DNA of 64,000 bases, taken from NCBI GenBank assembly GCA_046347945.1, contig JAXMFB010000003.1:186001-250000 (forward strand). Direction: 5' to 3'. The notes beneath the pieces are model-generated. The model was not told the origin of the DNA. It made no database searches and saw only the letters and a list, made by a program, of their open reading frames with translations. Of the stretch, positions 32,324-40,988 are shown one piece after another. Within the stretch, counting starts at the first letter, position 1; the number at the start of each line of letters is the position of its first letter. Both the position numbers and the translations under genes were made by a program. This DNA is from Zeimonas sp046347945 (lineage in GTDB: Bacteria > Pseudomonadota > Gammaproteobacteria > Burkholderiales > Burkholderiaceae_E).

Positions 32324-34207
32324 GTGGCTTACGCACCGGCCGAACTCCTGGCGAAGACCGCTCCGGAAGCGCGCTTGCGCGAGGAGCGTTCGCTGCGCAA
32401 CATGCTGCTGAAGTACGAGGCGATCCTCGAGAACGCGTCGATCGGGATCGGATTCACCCGCGACCAGCGCTTCGAGCACGTCAATCCGCGCTTCGAGGAG
32501 ATGCTCGGATGGCCGCGCGGGACGCTGGCCGGCCAGCCCGGCTACGTCGTCTGGCGCTCGCGCCAGGAGTACGCCGGGATCGGGGCCTACGTCGGCCCGC
32601 TGCTGGCACGCGGGCAGTGCGTCGACTTCGAGCATGAGGTCCTGCGCCGCGACGGCGGCAGCTTCCTGGCGCGAATCCGCGCGAAGTCGGTCGACCCGAC
32701 GCACCCGACCAGGGGCGGGACGATCTGGATCGTCGAGGACATCACCGAGCACCGTCGCTCGGTGGAGGCGCTGCGTCGCGCCCACGACGAGCTCGAGATC
32801 CGCGTGCGCGAGCGCACCGAGGCGCTCGCCGAGGCGAACGCGCGGCTGCGCGACGAGATCGCCGAGCGCGAGACTGCCGAGCGGCGCATCCGCCATCTCG
32901 CGCACCACGACGTGCTCACCGGGCTGCCGAATCGCCGCCTGCTGCACAAGCGGCTCGAGCAGGCGCTGGGCGCCGCGCGCGACAGCAGCGGACACGCGGC
33001 GGTGATCTTCATCGATCTCGACCGTTTCAAGACGATCAACGATTCGCTCGGCCACGCGGTCGGCGACGCGCTGCTCAAGGCGGTCGCGGTACGGCTGACC
33101 GACGTCCTGCGCCCCGGCGACACCGTCGCGCGCATGGGCGGCGACGAGTTCGTGCTGGTGCTGGGCAATGCCGCGGGCCCCGACGACGCCGCCGCAGTAT
33201 CGGACCGGCTGCTCGAATGCCTGTCGCGGCCCTACGAGGTCACCGGCTACTCGCTGCGCGTGACGCCGTCGATCGGGATCAGCGTGTTCCCTCGCGACGG
33301 CGAGGATGCCGAGACGCTGCTCAGCCGCGCCGACGCCGCGATGTATCACGCCAAGGCCGAGGGTCGCCACTGCTTCCGCTTCTTCACCGAGCGGGTCCAG
33401 CGTGCATCGACGCAGCGGCTGCAACTGGAGAACGATCTGCACGGCGCCGTCACGCGCGGCGAACTGCTTCTCCACTACCAGCCGCGCTTCGACCTGATCC
33501 ACCGCACCTTCGTCGCCGCCGAGGCGCTGATCCGGTGGCAGCACCCGACGCGCGGGATGATCAGCCCCGCAGAATTCATTCCGCTGGCCGAGGAAACCGG
33601 CCTCATCCACCCGATCGGCCGCTGGGTGCTCGAAGAGGCCTGCCGCCAGCAGCGGGCGTGGCGCGAGCGCGGCTTCTGCCCGGGCTCGATCGCGGTCAAC
33701 CTGTCCGCGCAGCAGTTCCGCAGCGCCGACCTGGCCGGGTCGGTCGGGTCGATCCTCGGCGACGCGGGCATCGAGCCGGAGGCGATCGAGCTCGAGATCA
33801 CCGAGTCGACGCTGATGCACGACAGCGGCCAGACGCTCGCGACGCTGCAGGCGCTCGCCTCGCTCGGGATCAGGATCTCGATCGACGATTTCGGCACCGG
33901 CTACTCGAGCCTCGCGTACCTGAAGCGCTTCCCGGTGCACCTGCTGAAGATCGACCGATCGTTCGTGCGCGACATTCCCGCCAACGCCGATGACGCGACG
34001 ATCGTGCGCGCGATCGCCGGCCTCGCCGGCAGTCTGGGACTGCGGGTCGTCGCCGAAGGCGTCGAAAACGAGGGGCAGGTGCGCTTCCTGCAGGGCATCG
34101 GATGCGACGAGGGGCAGGGTTTCCTGTTCGCGCCGCCGATGCCGGCCGACGAACTCGAACGGCGCTTCGCGCACTGCGGCGCGACGCGCACGTCGCACGC
34201 TCGCTGA
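32324..34207 (+). CDS. PAS-GGDEF-EAL cyclic-di-GMP protein
   Basis: 627 residues, cytosolic. A PAS sensor is at about 28-150 (ILENASIGIGFTRDQRFEHV), then a coiled coil (about 150-195), a GGDEF domain with intact GGDEF at 272-276 and an RxxD inhibitory site (RPGD) five residues before it, and an EAL domain with EAL at 400-402, DDFGTGYSS and KIDRSFV. Both diguanylate cyclase and phosphodiesterase motifs are complete, so either activity is possible. The GTG start at 32324 is the longest reading; ATG 32402 (MLLKYEAILENAS) is an alternative that keeps all domains. No TM segment. Confidence 0.9.
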   Translation: MAYAPAELLAKTAPEARLREERSLRNMLLKYEAILENASIGIGFTRDQRFEHVNPRFEEMLGWPRGTLAGQPGYVVWRSRQEYAGIGAYVGPLLARGQCVDFEHEVLRRDGGSFLARIRAKSVDPTHPTRGGTIWIVEDITEHRRSVEALRRAHDELEIRVRERTEALAEANARLRDEIAERETAERRIRHLAHHDVLTGLPNRRLLHKRLEQALGAARDSSGHAAVIFIDLDRFKTINDSLGHAVGDALLKAVAVRLTDVLRPGDTVARMGGDEFVLVLGNAAGPDDAAAVSDRLLECLSRPYEVTGYSLRVTPSIGISVFPRDGEDAETLLSRADAAMYHAKAEGRHCFRFFTERVQRASTQRLQLENDLHGAVTRGELLLHYQPRFDLIHRTFVAAEALIRWQHPTRGMISPAEFIPLAEETGLIHPIGRWVLEEACRQQRAWRERGFCPGSIAVNLSAQQFRSADLAGSVGSILGDAGIEPEAIELEITESTLMHDSGQTLATLQALASLGIRISIDDFGTGYSSLAYLKRFPVHLLKIDRSFVRDIPANADDATIVRAIAGLAGSLGLRVVAEGVENEGQVRFLQGIGCDEGQGFLFAPPMPADELERRFAHCGATRTSHAR

Positions 34208-34214
34208 CGTTCGG

Positions 34215-34445
34215 TCAGGCGGCGCCGCGCTCGGGCTCGCGCCCCGCGTCGCCGGGCAGCGCCGGCGCGTTCCTGCGGAACGGCAGCACCACCGGGCCGG
34301 GCTGGCGACGCGCATCGTCGGCAGTGCTGGACCACTCCGCCGGCGCCTGCGGATCGGCGTCGGTGTCAGGAAGGCGCACGCCGATCGACCACGCGACGGC
34401 GGTCGTCATCAGCAGCGCGCGGACCACGGGTCGATGGTTTCGCAT
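34215..34445 (-). CDS. Small exported or membrane-anchored hypothetical protein
   Basis: 76 residues with an N-terminal hydrophobic segment (VVRALLMTTAVAWSIGVRL, about 7-25) preceded by basic residues, then a hydrophilic Pro/Asp/Arg-rich part. ATG 34445 has AGGGGAG seven bases upstream. The gene starts 15 bases past the htrA stop on the same strand, so it is probably the last gene of the htrA transcript. No family recognised. Confidence 0.5.
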   Translation of the reverse strand: MRNHRPVVRALLMTTAVAWSIGVRLPDTDADPQAPAEWSSTADDARRQPGPVVLPFRRNAPALPGDAGREPERGAA

Positions 34446-34459
34446 CGTTCGCTCCCCTT

Positions 34460-35932
34460 TCATCCCAGTCGCACGGGCACGAAAATGCGCAGTTCGCCAC
34501 GCTGGACGAGCAACGCGAGCTGGCGCGCGTCGCCGTTGACGAGCGCGCGCAGCTGCTCGACGCTGGCGACCGTCTTGCCGTTCACCGACAGGATCACGTC
34601 GCCCGGCTCGATCCCGGCCCGCTGCGCCGGCCCCGAAACGTCCTCGACGACGAGCCCCGCATTGAGCCGCGTCGCCTGCCGCTCTTCGGGCGCCAGCGGG
34701 CGCACCGCGACGCCGAGCCGGCGCTCGCTGCGCTCGGGCGGTTGCTGGGCGGCCGTGTCGGTGCTGGTCGGCAGTTCGGCGAGCACCGCCGTCAACTGCT
34801 CGCGCTTGCCCTGGCGCACGACTTCGAGCGTGACGCGATCGCCGGGCTTCGACTTGCCGACCATCGCGGCGAGGTCGCCCGAGCGCTCGATGCGCTCGCC
34901 GTTCAGCGACAGCACGACGTCGCCGGGACGCAGCCCGGCCTTCTCGGCGGCGCTGCCCGGCGCGACCGCGGAGACCAGCGCGCCGTTCGGGCTGTCGAGC
35001 TTGAACGACTCCGCGAGCCCCTGGTTGAGCTCCTGCACGGTGACGCCGAGCCGCGCGTGCCGGACGCTGCCGGTGGCGAGGATCTGGTCCTTGACGCGCA
35101 CCGCGACGTCGATCGGGATCGCGAACGACAGCCCCTGGTAGCCGCCGGTGCGCGAGTAGATCTGCGAGTTGATGCCGACCACGCGGCCGCGCGCGTCGAA
35201 CAGCGGGCCGCCCGAATTCCCCGGATTGACCGCGACGTCGGTCTGGATGAACGGCACGTAGGTGTCGCCCGGCAGCGAGCGCCCCTTCGCGCTGACGATC
35301 CCCGAGGTGGCGCTCTGCTCGAAGCCGAACGGCGAGCCGATCGCGAGCACGTAGTCGCCTACCGCGAGTTGCGACGGGTCGCCGAGCTGCACCGTCGGCA
35401 GGCCGCCCGCCTTGATGCGCAGCACCGCGACGTCGGTCGCCGGGTCGACGCCGAGCACGCTGGCCTCGAACTCGCGCCGGTCGGCGAGCTTGACCGTGAC
35501 GCTGGTCGCGTCGCGCACGACGTGCGCGTTGGTGAGGATCAGGCCGTCCTCGCTGACGATGAAGCCCGAGCCCTGCCCGTGCAGCGGCGCGTCGCCGCGC
35601 GGCATCGGCGGGACCGGCAGCCCCCGGTAGAAGCGGAAGAACGGGTCGTTGTCGAGTTCCGGCGCGCGCTGGCGCGCCACCGGCACCGAGCCCTCGACGG
35701 TGACGCCGACGACGGCCGGGCCGAAACGCTGGAAGATCGTCCGGTAATCCGGGGCGCTGGTGGGCGCGACGGGCGCCGCCGTCGCGGTCTCCGGCACCGC
35801 CTGGGCGGCGCCCGACGCGGTCGTACTCGTCCTGGCGAACCAGTCGGCCGGATTCAGGCTCCAGCCGTACGCCGTACCGACGCTGACGAGGCCTGCGGCG
35901 GCCAACGCCGCGAACAGCGATCTTCGTGTCAT
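34460..35932 (-). CDS. Do/DegQ-family periplasmic serine protease
   Basis: HtrA-type protease of 490 residues for periplasmic protein quality control. Signal or anchor at about 4-22 (LFAALAAAGLVSVGTAYGW). Catalytic triad His137 (TNAHVV), Asp167 (PATDVAVL) and Ser240 (GNSGGP). Two PDZ domains at about 285-385 and 410-488, each with a GDVxLSxNG core (PGDVVLSLNG and PGDVILSVNG). ATG 35932 is chosen because it precedes a signal peptide; the longer reading adds MPALHAGSSR without one. Upstream, a CTTAG-N6-CTTAA element and a two-component pair on the same strand suggest stress control. Confidence 0.93.
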   Translation of the reverse strand: MTRRSLFAALAAAGLVSVGTAYGWSLNPADWFARTSTTASGAAQAVPETATAAPVAPTSAPDYRTIFQRFGPAVVGVTVEGSVPVARQRAPELDNDPFFRFYRGLPVPPMPRGDAPLHGQGSGFIVSEDGLILTNAHVVRDATSVTVKLADRREFEASVLGVDPATDVAVLRIKAGGLPTVQLGDPSQLAVGDYVLAIGSPFGFEQSATSGIVSAKGRSLPGDTYVPFIQTDVAVNPGNSGGPLFDARGRVVGINSQIYSRTGGYQGLSFAIPIDVAVRVKDQILATGSVRHARLGVTVQELNQGLAESFKLDSPNGALVSAVAPGSAAEKAGLRPGDVVLSLNGERIERSGDLAAMVGKSKPGDRVTLEVVRQGKREQLTAVLAELPTSTDTAAQQPPERSERRLGVAVRPLAPEERQATRLNAGLVVEDVSGPAQRAGIEPGDVILSVNGKTVASVEQLRALVNGDARQLALLVQRGELRIFVPVRLG

Positions 35933-35992
35933 CCGTGAACTTCCGGCATGCAGAGCGGGCAAGGCCCGGTTGCCGCACGATAGGTGCGCCGC

Positions 35993-36008
35993 CTTAGCCC
36001 TGCCTTAA
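35993..36008. promoter_or_regulatory. PmrA/QseB-like CTTAG-N6-CTTAA element before htrA
   Basis: CTTAG (35993-35997), six bases, CTTAA (36004-36008). The spacing matches the tandem half-sites bound by PmrA/QseB-type response regulators. It is 61 bases upstream of the htrA start and overlaps the end of the histidine kinase gene. The adjacent regulator belongs to this protein group. Confidence 0.45.
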
Positions 36009-37345
36009 GTCGCGTCGGCGCCGGCGAGCGGGAGGTGAACCGCCACGCGAAGGCCCCCGAGCGCCGACTGGGCGAGTTCGATGCGGCCCGCGTGGCGGTC
36101 GACCACCGCCTTGACGATCGCCAGTCCCAGGCCGCTGCCCGCATCGTCACCGGCGCTGCGCCCGTAGAAGCGATCGAACACGCGCTCGCGCTCCTCGACC
36201 GGGATGCCCGGGCCGTTGTCGTCGACGCTCAGGCAGGCTTCCTGCCCCTTGACGGTCACTTCGACCTCGATGCGACTGCCGTTCGGCGTGTGCCTGAGCG
36301 CGTTGTCGATCAGGTTGCGTACGAGGCTGTGCAGCGCGTTGGCGTCGCCGCGCATCTCGACCGCTTGCGCCGCGGCGAAGCCGAGCTTCGAGCCGCGTGC
36401 TTCGGCCAGCGGCAGCATCTCGGCGACCGCCTCGCCGGCGACGCGCGCGAGGTCGATCGTCGCGCCGTCCGTTGCACCGGTGGCCGCGCGCGCCTCGGGC
36501 TCGCTGCGCGCCAGCGTCAGCAGCTGGTCGATCAGGTGCGCCGATCGGTCGATGCCGGCGTTGAGTTCGCGCAGCGCCTCGCTGCGCGACGCATCGTCGC
36601 GGGCGCGCCCGACCAGCCCCGCCTGCAGCTTGAGCGCCGCGATCGGCGTGCGCAGCTCGTGCGCGGCGTCGGCGACGAACGCGCGCTGGGTCGCGAAGGC
36701 GCGTCGCAGGCGCTCGAGCAGGCCGTTGAGCGAACGCACCATCGGCTCGACTTCGGTCGGCAGCTCCTCCTCGGGCACCGGGTCGAGCCGCTGCGCATCG
36801 CGGCGCTTGAGCTCCGACGCGATGCGTTCGACCGGCCGCAACGACTGCCCGACCAGCCACCAGATCGCGAGCGCGACCAGCGGCGCGAAGATGAGCAGCG
36901 GCGTGAGGCTGCGCAGCGCGGCCGCCGCGGCGATGCGCTCGCGCACCTCGAACGGCTGGCCGACCTGGATCACGCGTCCGCCCGCCAGCGTGCTGTAGAC
37001 CCGCCAGCGTTCGCCCTCGGTGACCACGTCGGCGAAGCCCAGCGTCGCGCGCTCGGGCAGGCGCGCGCGCGAGCGGGTGTGCGACAGGTAGATCTTGGAG
37101 CCGTCGGCGCTCCAGATCTGCACGACGAAGTCGAACTGCTCGCGGTCTTCGGGCGGCCCGGGCGGAGGCAGCACCGCCCCCTGGTCGCGCAGGGACAGCG
37201 CCATCTGGCGCAGGTGATAGTCGAACAGCTCGTGGCTCTCGCGCAACACGTAGCGGTAGCTCACCGTCCCGATGACGGCCTCGGCGAGGATGAACAGCGG
37301 CAGCAGCGACAGCAGGAGTCGGGCGCGTATCGACGGTGCGCTCAT
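36005..37345 (-). CDS. Sensor histidine kinase (QseC/TctE-like)
   Basis: 446-residue membrane kinase. TM helices at about 9-30 and 147-166 flank a sensor with FDFVVQIWSADGSKIYLSHT. HAMP follows at about 167-220 (QSLRPVERIASELKRR). H-box FVADAAHELRTPIAALKLQ has phospho-acceptor His229. N-box LVRNLIDNALRHTPNGS, DNGPGIP and GSGLGLAIVKAVVDRH complete the ATPase. The start overlaps the stop of the response regulator (ATGA). Relatives of this type sense metals, cationic peptides or carboxylates; the signal here is unknown. Confidence 0.92.
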   Translation of the reverse strand: MSAPSIRARLLLSLLPLFILAEAVIGTVSYRYVLRESHELFDYHLRQMALSLRDQGAVLPPPGPPEDREQFDFVVQIWSADGSKIYLSHTRSRARLPERATLGFADVVTEGERWRVYSTLAGGRVIQVGQPFEVRERIAAAAALRSLTPLLIFAPLVALAIWWLVGQSLRPVERIASELKRRDAQRLDPVPEEELPTEVEPMVRSLNGLLERLRRAFATQRAFVADAAHELRTPIAALKLQAGLVGRARDDASRSEALRELNAGIDRSAHLIDQLLTLARSEPEARAATGATDGATIDLARVAGEAVAEMLPLAEARGSKLGFAAAQAVEMRGDANALHSLVRNLIDNALRHTPNGSRIEVEVTVKGQEACLSVDDNGPGIPVEERERVFDRFYGRSAGDDAGSGLGLAIVKAVVDRHAGRIELAQSALGGLRVAVHLPLAGADAT

Positions 37346-38019
37346 CCCGGTCCTTGCGAATCCGCCTTCGGAACGAAGTAGCCGACGCCGCGCACGTTCT
37401 GGACGAAGTCGTGCCCGAGCTTGCGGCGCAATCCGTGGATGTACACCTCGACCGCGTTGCTCTCCACCGATTCGCCCCAGCCGTAGAGGCGATCCTCGAG
37501 CTGCGTGCGCGACAGCACCGCGCCGGGGCGCAGCATCAGCGCCTCCAGCACCGCGAATTCGCGCGGCGACAGTGTCACCGGTTCGCCGTCGCGGGTGACT
37601 TCGCGCGTGGCCGGGTCGATGCGCACGCCGCGATGCTCGAACACCGCCTCGCCGCGCCCGGCGCTGCGCCGGAGCAGCGCGCGCATCCGCGCACCGAGCT
37701 CGTCGAGGTCGAAGGGCTTGACCAGGTAGTCGTCGGCGCCCGCGTCGAGGCCGCCGACGCGGTCCTGCACGTCGTCGCGCGCGGTGACGATCAGGACCGG
37801 CGTCGCGTCGTGGCGGGTACGCATGGTGCGCAGCAGGTCGACGCCGTCGCGGCCCGGTAGCCCGAGGTCGAGCAGCACCAGGTCAAAACCGGCGGTGGTC
37901 AGGGCAGTATCGGCGGATTCCGCGTCGCGGACCCAGTCGACTGCGTAGCCATCCTGTCGCAGCGCGGTCTGCACCGCCTGCCCGATCATCCGGTCGTCCT
38001 CGACGAGAAGCACTCTCAT
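37342..38019 (-). CDS. OmpR-family response regulator (QseB/PmrA-like)
   Basis: 225 residues. The receiver domain has ED-D (7-9), phospho-acceptor Asp51 in LVLLDLGLPGRDG and ADDYLVKPFDLDEL. The winged helix (about 125-218) has LSPREFAVLEALMLRPGAVL, NAVEVYIHGLRRKLG and NVRGVGYFVPK. The start MRVLLVEDDRMIG at 38019 is the family start; the longer reading lacks support. It is first in the RR-HK-(htrA) run, and the CTTAG-N6-CTTAA element ahead of htrA fits its DNA-binding group. Confidence 0.92.
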   Translation of the reverse strand: MRVLLVEDDRMIGQAVQTALRQDGYAVDWVRDAESADTALTTAGFDLVLLDLGLPGRDGVDLLRTMRTRHDATPVLIVTARDDVQDRVGGLDAGADDYLVKPFDLDELGARMRALLRRSAGRGEAVFEHRGVRIDPATREVTRDGEPVTLSPREFAVLEALMLRPGAVLSRTQLEDRLYGWGESVESNAVEVYIHGLRRKLGHDFVQNVRGVGYFVPKADSQGPG

Positions 38020-38130
38020 GAAATCCGCGACTTGCGCTCCGATCGCGAGGATACCGCGGGCGGGCGCCGGACCCCGTGCAGGGGGCGCGGGCAAGCCCCG
38101 GTGCGGGGCCGGCCGCGGCGCGAACGGGCC

Positions 38131-39624
38131 TCAGCCGGTCACGATCGCCTCGGCGCAGGACTCGCCGTCGGCGTCGACCGTTTCCAGCCGCACGGGAAAT
38201 CCCCACAGCCGGTGCAGGTGCGCCAGCACGCGCCCGGCGTCGTCGTCGAGCGGGCGGCCCCGGTGCCGGACGTGCCGCAGTGTCAGGCTGCGGTCGCCGT
38301 CGCGCTCGTAGCGCACCGCCTGGATGTCGGGCAGCCGGGCATCGCGGTCGAAGTGCGCGGCGAGCAGCCGGCGCACCCTCCGGTAGCCGGCGTCGTTGTG
38401 GATGGAGTCGACCTGCAGCGTCGGCTCGCCTTCGTGGTCGGCGATCGCGAACAGGCGCAACTCGCGGATCAGCCGCGGCGACAGGAACTGCGCGACGAAC
38501 GACTCGTCCTTGAAATTGCGCATCGCGAAGTCGAGCACCTTGCGCCAGTCGGCGCCCGCGATCTCGGGAAACCACTGCCGGTCTTCGTCGGTGGGCCGCT
38601 CGCAGATGCGGCGGATGTCCGAGAACATCGCGAACCCGAGCGCGTACGGATTGCAGCCGGCGTAGCCCGGCTCGTCGAAGCCGCGCTGCAGGGTCACGTT
38701 GGTGTGCGACTCCAGGCACTCGATCATGAAGCCGTCGTCGACGAGCCCGTGGTCGTAGAGCCGGTTGAGCAGCGTGTAGTGCCAGAACGTCGCCCAGCCC
38801 TCGTTCATCACCTTGGTCAGGCCCTGCGGATAGAAGTACTGGGCCACCTTGCGCACGATGCGCACCAGTTCGCGCTCCCAGGGCGCGAGCTTCGGCGAGT
38901 GCTTCTCGATGAAGTAGAGCAGGTTCTCCTGCGGCTCGCCGCCGGGCGCCTCGTCGGGTGACCGCGCCGTCGGCGCGGCGCGGCCCGGGACGGTTCGCCA
39001 CAGTTCGTCGTGGCGCTCGCGCGCCCACGCCTCGCGCTCGCGCAGCCTGGCGCGTTCGGCGTCGGCCGACAGCGGCTTCGGGTGGCGGTAGCGGTCCACG
39101 CCCTGGTCCATCAGCGCGTGGCAGGCGTCGAGCACCTCCTCGACGGCGGCAGTGCCGTGGCGTTCCTCGCACTGCGTCACGTAGTGACGCGCGAACACCA
39201 TGTAGTCGACGATCGCGTCGGCCGCCGTCCACTGCCGGAACAGGTAGTTGCCCTTGAAGAACGAGTTGTGGCCGTAGCAGGCGTGGGCGATCACCAGCGC
39301 CTGCAGCGGCATCGGGTTCTCCTCCATCAGGTAGGCGATGCAGGGATCCGAGTTGATGACGATCTCGTATGCCAGCCCGCGCGCGCCCTTGCGGTACGCG
39401 TGCTCGTGGGTGATGAACGACTTGCCGAAGCTCCAGTGCGGATAGCCGACGGGCAGGCCGGTCGTCGCGTAGGCATCCAGCATCTGCCGGCTGTCGATCA
39501 CCTCGATCTGGTTCGCATAGCAGTCCAGCCCGTACTCGTCGCGCGCGATCCGTCCGATCGCCTCGTCGTAGCGGGCGAGCAGTTCGAACGTCCACTCCGA
39601 GCCGGTCGAGATAGGGGTCGGCAT
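38131..39624 (-). CDS. SpoVR family protein (YcgB-like)
   Basis: 497-residue protein of the SpoVR/YcgB family, which accompanies PrkA and DUF444 genes in proteobacteria and is linked to stationary-phase stress; its biochemical function is unknown. Family blocks: EVIDSRQMLDAYATTGLPVGYPHW, HACYGHNSFFKGNYLFRQWT, KVMNEGWATFWHYTLLNRLY and NPYALGFAMFSDIRRICERP, each shown in part of the protein between residues 40 and 350. It ends the three-gene run prkA-DUF444-spoVR on the minus strand, with 28 bases to the DUF444 gene. Confidence 0.92.
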   Translation of the reverse strand: MPTPISTGSEWTFELLARYDEAIGRIARDEYGLDCYANQIEVIDSRQMLDAYATTGLPVGYPHWSFGKSFITHEHAYRKGARGLAYEIVINSDPCIAYLMEENPMPLQALVIAHACYGHNSFFKGNYLFRQWTAADAIVDYMVFARHYVTQCEERHGTAAVEEVLDACHALMDQGVDRYRHPKPLSADAERARLREREAWARERHDELWRTVPGRAAPTARSPDEAPGGEPQENLLYFIEKHSPKLAPWERELVRIVRKVAQYFYPQGLTKVMNEGWATFWHYTLLNRLYDHGLVDDGFMIECLESHTNVTLQRGFDEPGYAGCNPYALGFAMFSDIRRICERPTDEDRQWFPEIAGADWRKVLDFAMRNFKDESFVAQFLSPRLIRELRLFAIADHEGEPTLQVDSIHNDAGYRRVRRLLAAHFDRDARLPDIQAVRYERDGDRSLTLRHVRHRGRPLDDDAGRVLAHLHRLWGFPVRLETVDADGESCAEAIVTG

Positions 39625-39652
39625 GGCCGGGCGCTCCCGCTGGGGTTCCCGC

Positions 39653-40966
39653 TCAGGGTCCCGTTCCGGGTCCCGCCCAGGCGCCCGCCGCGCCAGCGCC
39701 CTCGGGCGCGCGCTGGAACAGGCCGCGGAACACGGGCCAGATGTCGCGGGCCTCGTGGACCTCGCGCATCGCGAACTGCCGGGCCTCGATGCGCCGGTAG
39801 GCGGCCGACAGCGTCGTCGTCGCGGCGTCGTCGTCCGACACCTCGATGTAGGCGAAGTGGCGCACGCGCGGCAGCAGCGTCGACTCGAGGAAGCCGCGGC
39901 TCTTCTCCGGGTCGGCGCCGAACGCGTCGCCGTCCGAGGCCTGCGCGCCGTAGACGTTCCAGCCGGCCTGCGCGTAGCGCTCCTCGGCGATCCGGTTCAT
40001 CAGCGCCAGCGCCGACAGCACCACCGTGCCGCCGGTCTTGCGGTCGTGGAAGAAGCGCTCTTCGTCGACCTCCTCGGCGTCGTCGGTGTGGCGGATGAAC
40101 ACCACGTCGACGTGTTCGTACTTGCGCGCGAGGAACAGGTGCAGCAGCGTGAAGAAGCGCTTGGCGAGGTCCTTCTTGTCCTGGTCCATCGACGCCGAGA
40201 CGTCCATCAGGCAGAACATGACGGCGCGCGCGACCGGCTGCGCCACCATCGTGCGGTGGCGGTAGCGAAGGTCGATCTCCTCCAGGAACGGCACGCGCGC
40301 GATCCGGCGTTCGAGCCGCGCGACCAGCGCGTCGGCGCCGCGCGCGGCCGCGCCGGCCCCGTCGTCGGCGGCGGGCGGGTCGGCCTGCGCGAGCGCGGTG
40401 ACCCGCGCGAGCTCGCGGCGCGCCGCCGCGGTGAGCGCCAGCCGTCGGCCGAGCGCATTGCGCAGCGAGCGGGCGACCGCCAGATTGGCCGGCGTGCCGT
40501 GCGTCGCGTAGCCGGCGCGCTGCGGTCGCTGCTCGCGGATCTCGCCGAGCACGGTCCGGGCCAGGCGCGGCAGCGCGAGGTCGTCGAAGAAGATCTGCAT
40601 GAACTCTTCGCGCGACAGCGTGAACGAGAAGTCGTCGGTGCCGTCTGCATGGCCGCCTTCGCTGCCGGCGCCGCCGTCACCGTCGCCGCCCGACGGGCGG
40701 GGCAGCCGGTCGCCGGGCTGGAACTCGCGGTTCCCGGTGTGGACGTACTCCCGGTCGCCGCCGCGCCCGTGCCGGAAACCCGGCTCGGACAGGTCGCGGG
40801 CCGGGATGCCGACCTTGCCGCCGCGCTCCATGTCGCGGATCGACCGGTCGGCGACCATGTCGGCCACCGCCTGGCGGATCTGCGCCCGGTAGCGGCGCAT
40901 GAAGCGCTCGCGGTTGACCGCGCTGCCGCTGCGGTCGTTCGGCCTGCGGTCGATGATCGCCGACAT
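39653..40966 (-). CDS. DUF444 family protein (YeaH-like)
   Basis: 437-residue cytosolic protein with a von Willebrand-like core: VMFCLMDVSASMDQDKKDLA (about residues 250-270) has a DxSxS metal site. The N-terminus MSAIIDRRPNDRSGSAVNRE is the family start, and a Gly/Asp-rich linker lies at about 80-115. In enterobacteria YeaH acts with the kinase YeaG in nitrogen and stationary-phase stress. It sits between prkA and spoVR with short spacings (22 and 28 bases), so the three are probably cotranscribed. Confidence 0.92.
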   Translation of the reverse strand: MSAIIDRRPNDRSGSAVNRERFMRRYRAQIRQAVADMVADRSIRDMERGGKVGIPARDLSEPGFRHGRGGDREYVHTGNREFQPGDRLPRPSGGDGDGGAGSEGGHADGTDDFSFTLSREEFMQIFFDDLALPRLARTVLGEIREQRPQRAGYATHGTPANLAVARSLRNALGRRLALTAAARRELARVTALAQADPPAADDGAGAAARGADALVARLERRIARVPFLEEIDLRYRHRTMVAQPVARAVMFCLMDVSASMDQDKKDLAKRFFTLLHLFLARKYEHVDVVFIRHTDDAEEVDEERFFHDRKTGGTVVLSALALMNRIAEERYAQAGWNVYGAQASDGDAFGADPEKSRGFLESTLLPRVRHFAYIEVSDDDAATTTLSAAYRRIEARQFAMREVHEARDIWPVFRGLFQRAPEGAGAAGAWAGPGTGP

Positions 40967-40988
40967 CGCGCGCCCCGTCGCCCGTTGC

